From NCBI RefSeq assembly GCF_032118995.1, contig NC_092648.1:15001-79000 (forward strand): DNA of 64,000 bases, read 5' to 3'. The position numbers and the translations under genes were made by a program. This stretch comes from Asterias amurensis. Its lineage: Eukaryota; Echinodermata; Asteroidea; Forcipulatida; Asteriidae. The notes beneath the pieces are model-generated. The model was given only the letters and a program-made list of their open reading frames with translations, was not told the DNA's origin and did no database searches. Numbering within the stretch: position 1 is the stretch's first letter; every line of letters begins with the position of its first letter. Shown in pieces: positions 24,406 through 34,624 of the stretch.

Positions 24406-26874
24406 AAAGAAAGTTGTTATCACATCAGTACAAACCATATAGAGACTAATATAATGTAACCATCTGATGATCATTACGGGACTACTGCTTCAAAATCAAA
24501 TCACAAAATTAGTTCAAAAATTAAAGTTCAGTCGCTGCTTTTCAACAACAAGTTTGAACTATTCATGTCATCTCAAAGACATCGATTGTTGTAAAAAGAT
24601 TGACGCAACAAACTTTCTGCGCAATCCTTTAAAGTTATGTTCTTACATGTGTAAAATTTGTTTTAGTTTCATGTCAAAACAAATATAGTTGCCATTATTA
24701 CATCTGTTGTTGATCCATCAGACTGCAATGCATTCTCTCATCAACCAGGGAGACAGGAGCACGCCTCTATGAAGCCAGGAAACCAGCAGTTATCTTCTTG
24801 GTCATCGGCGGATGGACGTCACCAGCACGAACGCAGAGGCCATTGATGTGCAGTCTTCATTGGACTGTGACTTCACAGGCAGTTGGTTTCACATTTCACC
24901 ATTGCAGTAAATAAAAGAAAAAAAATAGATACATTCAGAAAATGCACTTCCAAATAGAGTTATTCCATTTAGTTTGGGGATAGTTCAGGTGAACATAAAT
25001 GTGGGTTTGAGTTTTTCCATCATATTATTCATTAGGGTTTATTTCTTTGAATTTTTAGAGAGTCAAATAATTATTTCTCATCAACTTGTTTGTCTGCATT
25101 TAGCAAATCGTAAAGAAAATTTTAACCTTTTCGTTAAACTTTGATGAACACTGATATACACATCAGAGGAAAGAAAGGAATGTTTAGGTTTTGTTAAGGG
25201 TTAAACTGCATGGTTTTATTAAGCTAGTTTTGTTTGGGCATTCAAAATAAGCCACATTAAGTTTTCAAAAGCACTTTTTTTACGACTTAACACTTATGGA
25301 CAGTAATAATTTATACTGTATTTTACTTTCTTAAGTTGTCTTACACGGAAACTTGCATCCACAGACCATAAAACACCCTCGTCCTCCTCCAATGATCCTT
25401 GGTAGCCATTATCCTTGTGACATCACCTGTATATGGAGAATCATTCAACAACTGCTTCACTAAGTTAGTTCAAAAATTGAGTTCAGTCGCTCCTTTTCAA
25501 CAAGTTTGAACTATTTACGTCATCTCAAAGACATCGATTGTTGTAAAAAGATTGACGCAACAAACTTTCTGCACAATCCTTTAAAGTTATGTTATTACAT
25601 GTGTAAAATCTGTTTTAGTTTCATGTCAAAACAAATATAGTTGCCATTATTACATCTGTTGTTGATCCATCAGACTGCAATGCATTCTGTCATCCACCAG
25701 GTAGACAGGAACACAGGAACACTCCTCTATGAAGCCAGGCAACCAGCTGTTGTCTTCTTGGTCATCGGCGGATGGACGTCACCAGCACGAACGCAGATGC
25801 CATTGATGTGCAGTTTTCATTGGACTCTGTACTTCACAGGCAGTTGGTTTGCATTTCACTATTGCAGTAAATAAAAGACAAAAAATAGATACATTCAGAA
25901 AATGCACTTCCAAATAGAATTATTCCATTTAGTTTGGGAATAAATTAGGTCAACAAAAATGGGGGTTTGTGTTTTTCGATCATATTATTCGTTAGGGTTT
26001 ATTTCTTTGAATTTTTAGAGAGTCAAATATTTCTCATCAACTCGTTTGTCTGCATTTAGCAAATCGTAAAGAAAATTGTAAATTTTTCGTTAAACTTTGA
26101 TGAACATACTGATGAACACATCAGAGGAAAGAAAGGAATGTTTAGGTTCTGAAGGGTTAAACTGCATGGTTTGTTGAGCTAGTTTTGTTTTGGCATTCAA
26201 AATAAGCCACATTAAGTTTTCAAAAGTACTTTTTTTACGACTTAATACTTATGGACAGTAATAACTTATACTGTATTTTACTTTCTTAAGTCGTCTCTTA
26301 CCTGGAAACTTGCATCCTCAGACCATAAGACATCATCGTCCTCATTCCATGATCCTTGGTAGCCATTATCCTTGTGACATCACCTGTATATGGAGAATCA
26401 TTCAACAACTGCATCACTAAATTGTTTCAAAAATTGAGTTCAGTCGCTGCTTTTCAGCAACAAGTTTGAACTATTCATGTCATCTCAAAGACATGGATTG
26501 TTTTCAAAAGATTGACACAACAAACTTTCTGCGCAATCCTTTAAAGTTATGTTATTACATGTGTAAAATCTGTTTTAGTTTCATGTCAAAACAAATATAG
26601 TTGCCATTATTACATCTGTTGTTGATCCATCAGACTGCAATGAGTTCTCTCATGAGACAGGAACACAGGAACACTCCTCTATGAAGCCAGGCAGCCAGCG
26701 GTTGTCTTCTTGGTCATCGGCGGATGGACGTCACCAGCACGAACGCAGATGCCATTGATGTGCAGTCTTCATTGGACTCCGTACTTCACAGGCAGTTGGT
26801 TTCACATTTCACCATTGCAGTAAATAAAAGACAAAAAATAGATACATTCAGAAAATGCACTTCCAAATAGAATT

Positions 26875-27135
26875 ATTCCATTTAGTTTGGGAATAATTTA
26901 GATGAACATAAATGTGGGTTTGAGTTATTCCATTTAGTTTGGGAATAGTTCAGGTGAACATAAATGTGGGTTTGAGTTATTCCATTTAGTTTGGGAATAG
27001 TTCAGGTGAACATAAATGTGGGTTTGAGTTATTCCATTTAGTTTGGGAATAGTTCAGGTGAACATAAATGTGGGTTTGAGTTATTCCATTTAGTTTGGGA
27101 ATAGTTCAGGTGAACATAAATGTGGGTTTGAGTTT
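26875..27135 (+). repeat. 52-bp internal subrepeat, five copies, in third unit
   Basis: Five consecutive copies containing ATTCCATTTAGTTTGGGAAT and GAACATAAATGTGGGTTTGA; the other 0.96-kb units carry one. This accounts for the extra 200 bp of the third unit. Confidence 0.95.
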
Positions 27136-28413
27136 TTCAATCATATTATTCATTAGGGTTTATTTCTTTGAATTTTTAGAGTCAAATATTTCTCATCAAC
27201 TCATTTGTCTGCATTTAGCAAATCGTAAAAAGAAATTGTAAATTTTTCGTTAAACTTTGAGGAACACTGATAAACACATCAGAGGAAAGAAAGGAATGTT
27301 TAGGTTTTGTTAAGGGTTAAACTGCATGGTTTTATTGAGCTAGTTTTGTTTGGGCATTCAAAATAAGCCACATTAAGTTTTCAAAAGCACTTTTTTTACG
27401 ACTTAATACTTGGGGACAGTAATAACTAATACTGTATTTTACTTTCTTAAGTCGCCTTATTACCTAGAAACTTGCATCCTCAGACCATAAGACAGACTCG
27501 TCCTCCTTCCATGATCCTTGGTAGCCATTAGCCTTGTGACATCACCTGTATATGGAGAATCATTCAACAACTGCGTCACTAAATTAGTTCAAAAATTGAG
27601 TTCAGTCGCTGCTTTTCAACAACAAGTTTGAACTATTATGTCATCTCGAAGACATCGATTGTTGTAAAAAGATTGACGCAACAAACTTTCTGCACAATCC
27701 TTTAAGGTTATGTTATTACATGTGTAAAATCTGTTTTAGTTTCATGTCAAAACAAATAATATAGTTGCCATTATTACATCTGTTGTTGATCCATCAGACT
27801 GCAATGCATTCTCTCATCCACCAGGGAGACAGGAACACGCCTCTATGAAGCCAGGCAGCCAGCGGTTGTCTTCTTGGTCATCGGCGGATGGACGTCACCA
27901 GCACGAACGCATGCAGATGCCATTGATGTGCAGTCTTCATTGGACTCCGTACTTCACAGGCAGTTGGTTTCGCATTTCACCATTGCAGTAAATAAAAGAC
28001 AAAAAATAGATACATTCAGAAAATGCACTTCCAAATAGAATTATTCCATTTAGTTTGGGAATAGTTCAGGTGAACATAAATGTGGGTTTGAGTTTTTTGA
28101 TCATATTATTTGTTAAGGTTTATTTCTTTGAATTTTTAGAGTCAAATATTTCTCATCAACTCGTTTGTCTGCATTAAGCAAATCGTAAAATAAATTGTAA
28201 TTTTTTCATTAAACTTTGATGAACACTGATGAACACATCAGAGGAAAAAAAAAAAAAGTTTAGGTTTTGTCAAGGGTAAAACTGCATGGTTTTATTGAGC
28301 TAGTTTTGTTTAGGCATTCAAAATAAGCCACATTAAGTTTTCAAAAGCACTTTTTTTAATACTCATTGACAGCAATAACTTATACTGTATTTTACTTTCT
28401 TAAGTCGTCTTAC

Positions 28414-28495
28414 CTGGAAACTTGCATACTCAGACCATAAGACACCCTCGTCCTCCTCCCATGATCCTTGGTAGCCATTATCCTTGTGACATCAC
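28414..28495 (-). other. Exon-like 82-nt piece repeated in all four units
   Basis: On the - strand an acceptor CTCCATATACAG precedes GTGATGTCACAAGGATAATG; the piece ends GCAAGTTTCCAG|GTAAGACGAC. Related pieces end the other units at about 25345-25424, 26300-26385 and 27462-27545. Donor context is intact in units 2 and 4, and changed in 1 and 3. No protein match recognised. Confidence 0.35.
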
Positions 28496-28700
28496 CTGTA
28501 TATGGAGAATCATACAACAACAAAATTAGCTCAATCACTGAGTTAATGTTACATGACATCATCGGACATAAAAAAAAAATGGGTATGTACATTCCCAAGA
28601 GGAATGTTTGTGTCGAAATGAACAATTTATGTACAACAATTTATCGACCATGTAATTCAAAATATGATGATATCCACTATTGTTTTATTTGTATAAAAAA

Positions 28701-28882
28701 ATTGTTGGGCATCAGAAATAATGGCATTTTACACCATTACAATAATAATGGTGTAAAATGCCATCAGAAATAATGGCATTTTACACCATTACAATAATAA
28801 TGTTGGGCATCAGAAATAATGGCATTTTACACCATTACAATAATAATGGTGTAAAATGCCATTATTTCTGATGCCCAACAAT
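28701..28882. repeat. Nested inverted repeats with 39-bp perfect arms
   Basis: Arms 28701-28739 (ATTGTTGGGCATCAGAAATA...) and 28844-28882 are exact inverted copies. Between them lie further inverted copies of AATGGCATTTTACACCATTA. A single copy of that motif also lies at about 29217-29236. Probably a duplicated foldback MITE. Confidence 0.9.
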
Positions 28883-29254
28883 TTAAGTCAGAGACCCTTC
28901 CCCCAAATAAACAGTTTTAATGAAAAATAGTGAATCCCCAACTCGATTTGACCTTTGCAGGAGCCCCTCTTTAACATAAATTAACAAAATATCATCATTT
29001 CAAGCAAATCTTTTACAAATTACGGTCCTGAATGAACTTCCAAACTACTAACATCATGAAAATAAACTTACCCTCAGGTTGTATTCCTGAACTGTAAAAT
29101 GAGTGTCGTTTCCTCACAGCATACCTCCGCTCACCACAGCTCCAATGATGTCAACAGGGTCTAGAAAACAGCTGAAGGGAATGAAACATAAAAGATGTTG
29201 AAGGTTATCAACCATAATGGCATTTTACACCATTATAAAATGAAGCCAGCGACC

Positions 29255-29296
29255 CCCCCCCCCCCAAAAAAAAATAAATAAATAAATAAATAAACG
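29255..29296. repeat. C run and (AAAT)n microsatellite
   Basis: A run of 12-13 C followed by an A run and about six AAAT units. Confidence 0.9.
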
Positions 29297-29411
29297 CAAA
29301 AGAACTGAACAATTTTCATATCAATTTGAAAAGTAGTGAAGCGCAAAATTAAATTTGAAACTTTTCTTTGCAGGAGGCTCTCTTTTAAGCAATAGCACAA
29401 CATTGATAAAA

Positions 29412-29756
29412 CAGTATTGTCCAAAGACCCACACTTCGTGTATCACAACTTGTACACAAACGTGTGAAAATTTAAGCTCAATCGGTCATCAGAGTCGATA
29501 AAAAATACAGGGAAAACCCACCTATGTTTACACACGTTTCGCCGTGTCACAACAAGTGTTTATAATAATCAGTTGTTCTCGATATTGAGAATTGATGATT
29601 TTATTAATGTCTTCTCAAAAAGTAAAGCATTTCATGGAATAATATTTCACAGGGAAGTCTTTAACCATTACCTTCTGTAAAACCTGTGAGTTATTTATTA
29701 ATCTGTCAACTTTAATTTGTTGTTCTGTTCAGAAAGTGTTCATTGGCTTCAACCAA
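29412..29756. mobile_element. Second MITE family, 5'-truncated copy
   Basis: Shares AGTATTGTCCAA, TTCATGGAATAATATT, CATTACCTTCTGTAAA and the end AAAGTGTTCATTGGCTT with the fuller copy at 41298-41677. Confidence 0.75.
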
Positions 29757-30130
29757 AATTAACCAAATATGATCATTTCAGGATTTTTTGTTTACAACAT
29801 GGTCCTGCAAGAACTTCTAAACTACAAACATCCTGAATATAAACTTACCTTCAGGTTCTATTCCTGAACTTTAAAATGTGTAAGTGTTGTTTTCCTCACA
29901 GCAACCTCCCCTAACCACAGCTTCAATGAAGTCTTCATGGCCCTGGAATGACTGGTGCAGTTTCCATTGGACTCCATAATGCGTATTCCAATGGCAGTTG
30001 GTTCCGCATTTCACCATTGCAGTAAATAAAGAACAGAAAATACATACATTCAGAAAATGCACCTCCAAACAGAATGATTCCATTTAGTTTGGGAATAGTT
30101 CAGGTGCATATAAATGGTGTGAGTGGTTGT

Positions 30131-32112
30131 TACATGACAAGTGACTGATAACGGATGGTGTGGAGTTATAGATGGGGTACGTTTTCGCTGTCGTATAACG
30201 AACCCCTGATTGTTAAGATGTAACATGCAAGCATGGAAATGAGCTTAGTAGATTTTAAAGTGATGGTGTAGATAGGTAGATGGGAGTGAGCTTGTTAATC
30301 ATGCAGTTTGGTGCAGGTTTAATGTTAGAGTGAATAAATGGTGATAATAATATACCTTTAGGATTGGACATAATCCCTCTGTGCCGTAATACCACAGGAT
30401 TACAGTGGTTGCTGGATCTGTCATGAGAGACTGTCATGAGAGAGCATGTAGATGAGGACTCCATCCAAGGTTCTCCATCTCAGTCACTGCATGTGTGGGA
30501 AATAAAGATAACATTCTCTAAGTTGTGAAACATGTTTGCCAACATCAGAGTAAAAGATGGTAGCTCCAGTGGTTAGAGAGTAGTTTTGAAACGAGGGGCA
30601 AGGTGCTAAATAAAGTACTTGAAGGAGACTGAATGCATTGGAATGCCATTTACATGTAAACTTGCTTATAATACGTTTGTATTTACTGTATTTTTGGTGC
30701 ATTTACACTTCTTGTTTTCCTGCCGTTATCATTCACAAAAACTACTAAAAAGCATATAGAGTGAATTTCTCAAGAACTACAGCACCTCAGGTAGTAATAT
30801 TTTTAGGAAAGCTTTATATACAATCATTATCTTTGGTGTAACTTAAATGTAAATCTGCGGACATTGTCTTTTGTGTTACCAAAAGTATCCAATTGCTTTA
30901 ATTTTTAAATAGAAGTAAAGATCACACACTTTGTGAAAGCTTTAAAAAAATATCCAGGGTCTTTCACAGGGTGCAAAGATCTTGCATGCAGCAACTACGG
31001 TTCTCCAGATAAATTTTTTGGTAAATACTTAAACATTGATTTAGATTTATAACGTCATCTAATTCCAAAACTTGTTAAATTTTATTGCTAAACTGAGGTC
31101 TAAGTTCAAAGTGAAACCCTAGCCTTTTTGGATCACACACTAAGCACTTCAATCCAGAATCCATAACCATTCATATACTATAAAAAAAACTTGTGTAGGC
31201 TTCTAACGAAATTTGTCTCATTAACATTATTTTTAAGAGTGACCACTAACTGTTTAACCTTCTTTTATTAACCAGTCTTAAAAAGATCAGGTTTCAAAGA
31301 AGTTTGACAAAGATCAGTTTCCCATAAGCAGCCCATTCCACATGCAGGATTGTAAATGAATGATAGCTGGGGAGTATTTGGTTTTGGCAAAGTTGTTTCT
31401 GTAAATTAAAAGATATCACACCAGGCAAACCATCCAAAATCTCATTGAACACAGGAATTGACTGGCTGAAATTTAATTGTTTCTCTTTAGTGAACCATCC
31501 AATTCACCTTGGGGCATTTTTTTTCTTCACCTGGGCTCTGTTACTTTCACTATGGTTTCAAGGAATGCTCCCCATCCAAGCCCAGACCTTTTAAATTGTT
31601 GACTAATTCTCTGAAATAAAATTTCACACTTCCCCAATTTCACGGCCTCATTTGCTCATACTATGTCATGCTCTACTCCAAATGTAAACAAGCACAGTAT
31701 GTTGGACCATAGAGTAAACTCTATGGTTGAACACTGCTGGACCATAGAGCTAGGAGCCTAGATCCATGGCTGGACACAGTACTGCTGACCTTAAACAAGG
31801 TGAAGGCTTACCAATAAACCACTTATCACTCAGGTTGACTTCCCCTCATTAAACAGTATCTATCTGGCTGTGTTCATGATAGCCTTAGGAGGGTTTGGCA
31901 GTACAGCACAGTAACAACAATTTCAAACTAAGGTTATGGCTAGTCAGCAGAGAACTCCATGAAAACAAGGTCAAAAGGGATTGAAAAGGCAATTTCAAGG
32001 AGAATGATAAACTAGAAGAAGATTTCATAGTGAGAGCATGTCAACCACAGAGTTTCTGTAGTGTTTTTACTTAATACATGGAGGTATGCATTAGCCCACA
32101 AAGATAACCTGG
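30131..32112. other. No gene seen
   Basis: No exon recognised. A perfect short palindrome CCATAGAGTAAACTCTATGG lies at about 31707-31726. 30835-30905 resembles sequence beside the MITE at 41690-41810 and may be another repeat family. Confidence 0.45.
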
Positions 32113-32261
32113 AGTTGTGGACAAGCAGTACTGTTAAGAGCACCAAATTCAAACTCTGGTGTTTCTGATCAGCAGAGTGAGGGTTCAAATCCCTAGCCGT
32201 GCCACTTGTGTCCTTAAGCAAGACACTTAACCATTGCTTTGTCCTTCGGATGGGACGCTAA
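32113..32261 (+). mobile_element. tRNA-Leu-like SINE, interrupted by a MITE
   Basis: Contains ACCAAATTCAAACTCTGGTG (anticodon-arm-like), GTGAGGGTTCAAATCCCTAG (B-box) and the tail CTTAAGCAAGACACTTAACC ... CCTTCGGATGGGACG. The same tail continues GTAAAGCTGTAGGTCCC in the copy near 17.15 kb; here it is cut at that point by the MITE at 32262. Confidence 0.8.
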
Positions 32262-32642
32262 AGGCAGTGGACACTATTGGGAACTACTCAAAATAATTAT
32301 TAGCATAAACCTTTCATGGTGACGAGTATCGGGGAGAGGTTAATGGTATAAAACATTGTGAGAAACGGCTCCCTCTATAGTGCGATAGTTTTCAAGAAAG
32401 AATCAATTTCCCACGAATTTGATCTCGAGACCTTCGATTTAGAACTTGAGGTCTCGAAATCAACCATAAAACGAAACATAACTTCGTGTGACAAAAGTGG
32501 TTTTTTTTTCTTTCATTATTATCTCGCAAGTTCAATGACCGTTTGAGCTCAAATTTTCACAAGTTTGTTGTTTAATGCATTTGTTGAAATACACCAACTG
32601 TGAAGGTTAGTCTTTGACAATTACCAATAGCGTCCACTGCCT
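32262..32642 (+). mobile_element. TTAA-type MITE nested in a SINE
   Basis: Ends AGGCAGTGGACACTATTGGG and AATAGCGTCCACTGCCT; core GTGAGAAACGGCTCCCTCTA. Flanks CTAA/CAAA are altered relatives of TTAA. Insertion into the SINE tail gives a relative age: the MITE is younger. Confidence 0.88.
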
Positions 32643-34140
32643 CAAAGAATCTTATTACATGTATATTTACTATAGACAAGAGACACAATTTTATAATCCA
32701 ATGTTATGCTCAAAAAGTGAAGTGGGTGACATTTATGTATCAATGTTTGGACTATTATCAGGCAGGCTACAATAGAACTTGTAAACTTCAAATAATTAGA
32801 TGTTTAATTGAAGGAAAAAACAGAGATGAGGCAGACACAATAAGAAACTTAGTCTTAAACCTAAAACAATTCAACAAGGGGGAGGCATATATGTTAACAC
32901 ACAAGGGTGAAAATTGGGTGAGCATTTGTTTGCTACTTCTTTTTTGCAGGGAGAATTTTCTGGACCAACGCGACTGAGCTCACTGTGAGAACAAACAACA
33001 TAGAGACAAGCTTGCAAATAGACTAATTGCCAGATGCAGTTTTAAATAAGAATTCCAAGAGTGTGAAGGGCAAAACGTTTCCTAGCCCACCTTGTTGAGC
33101 TGTAAATGGCTTGTGTTTTATTTTTTTTTTCGTTATTTTGTTTCCTTAATAATACAGTAAAACATATAAATAAATAGTGATAATTGAATCACCTAGCAAA
33201 TTTTTAAATTTTTAATAATATTAATGAGGGTTAAAACAACATTCTCCAAAGAAAATGATATGCAAGTTAAAAAGTGTTTGAGAAAACTTTTCCGGAGGAC
33301 AATTTTTCTTTATATGGTCCAACACTGTGACAAATTTTTGTACCTAGTAAAAAGTTGTAGAAATGCCTAAAGCACTAAATTTGCATTTGCAAGTGCAACT
33401 AACGAGTGGAGCCTTACATGGTTCTAAGTTTTGGTTAAGTGATAGGAGACTCTTTGCTTGGCAAGTCAAACCATGGTCAAACCACAAACAATTTATTTAG
33501 AGACCGTTTTTACATCAATCACGAGAGGTAACAGATTTGCCGTGATTATTCATAGGGACACCTTGAAAAATGGACGTCCTACGATACGAGAAGCATGTAG
33601 ACGGCGAACACAGCATTTAGTAACGTAGCACAGCATATAGCACATGGTGCACAGGAAAACAAGGCAAAATACTCCCATAAATATAAAACAACATCTAACT
33701 AACTTCAGTCACCTAGCTTACTTTCAAAAGTTACCATCCGCATCCTGCCACAACCACCCTTAACCGTAGCTTAGCGTTGAGTGAAGTGTGGCCAACCACG
33801 CTGCCAGAGTTTTAACAAAAGTGAAAGAAATCTGAGCGGAAATTTCCACTGAATCACGTGCTAACAGAAAAGAAAAGGAACTTACGTAATACTTTTACAA
33901 CTGGGTAAATCATCAAAACAAAGGCTCATAGTCGAGGGGTAGAAAACTCCACAACAACAAACAAAAGCTGGGCCCGAAGAAATGCAAGCTGTATTTATGA
34001 ATGATTTCAATGGATGGGTAATAGCTTTCATTTCATTGGCTTTTACTTTCCGTGTTCTGATTGGTCTGCTCTGTGACGTATAAGTCACGTACACATCCAG
34101 GGGTCAATTTCATGAATACTGCTCAGCAGGTTTGTCTGCT
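32643..34140. other. No gene seen
   Basis: A short frame at 32717-32977 lacks homology. Nothing else recognised. Confidence 0.4.
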
Positions 34141-34157
34141 TCTGATTGGATGGCCAT

Positions 34158-34510
34158 GGATCCTCATTTTGTCACAAAACTCTTAATGGGATTTCGTGTG
34201 TTAAATGCCCTCCATTAAGAATTGTGCAGGTAAAAATACGAAGATCTGATTGGTCGACAGCTCTCGAGCTTGGATCCTCATTTTGTCACAAAACTCTTAA
34301 TGGGATAACGTGTAGTAAATGCTCTTCATTAAGAACTGTGCAGGTAAAAATACCAAGATCTCATTGGTCGACAGCTCTCGAGCTTGCGGATCCTTGTTTT
34401 GCCACAAAATTCATAATAGGATTTCGTGTGTTAAATGCCCTCCATTAGAACTATACAGGTAAAAATACCAAGATCTGATTGGTCAACCTGCTCTCGAGCT
34501 TTGATCCTAA
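34158..34510 (+). repeat. About 115-bp tandem repeat, three copies
   Basis: Units start GGATCCTCATTTTGTCACAA at about 34158, 34272 and 34388 and end TCTGATTGGTCGACAGCTCT/CGAGCTT. Each contains ATTGG, an inverted CCAAT box. Confidence 0.93.
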
Positions 34511-34624
34511 CGAGGATAACGCCCTGTCTACAAAAGCCGTATGATTTTACCTGTGAGTGCGCCGCCACGCACCGACATTGAGTGATCGGCCCTTGAGGGC
34601 GCCCTATGTTATTGTTGATGATGA

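Larger units (their letters stand above)
22774..24412 (-). repeat. Dispersed 1.6-kb repeat, copy A (uninterrupted)
   Basis: Nearly collinear with 57538-60593 outside the insertion at 58712-60166. Starts TTTACCCTATTGTTTCATAT and ends GGTGCGCCATCTGAAAGAAA. It contains the palindrome cluster (22793-23032) and exon-like pieces on the - strand. I see no terminal inverted repeats or target duplication, so it could be a segmental duplicate or an unclassified element. At 23983-23991 it carries ATTTTCCGC, the empty target site of the insertion in copy B. Confidence 0.85.
24481..28520. repeat. Four tandem units of about 0.96 kb (third expanded to 1.16 kb)
   Basis: The block AGTTCAGTCGCT(G/C)CTTTTCA marks units at about 24510, 25468, 26428 and 27586. 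Each unit then has TTGCCATTATTACATCTGTT, GGTCATCGGCGGATGGACGT, AAATAAGCCACATTAAGTTT and ends with an exon-like piece GATCCTTGGTAGCCATTA(T/G)C. Units are about 90-95% alike by eye. Confidence 0.95.
29030..30130. repeat. Diverged pieces of the 0.96-kb unit family
   Basis: 29030-29165 and 29816-29960 share AAACTTACC(T/C)TCAGGTT and CTGTATTCCTGAACT-like blocks. 29975-30115 shares CATTTCACCATTGCAGTAAA and TTCCATTTAGTTTGGGAATA with the tandem units. On the - strand 30023-29880 has a short open frame MVKCGTNCHWNTHYGVQWK of unknown meaning. Confidence 0.6.
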
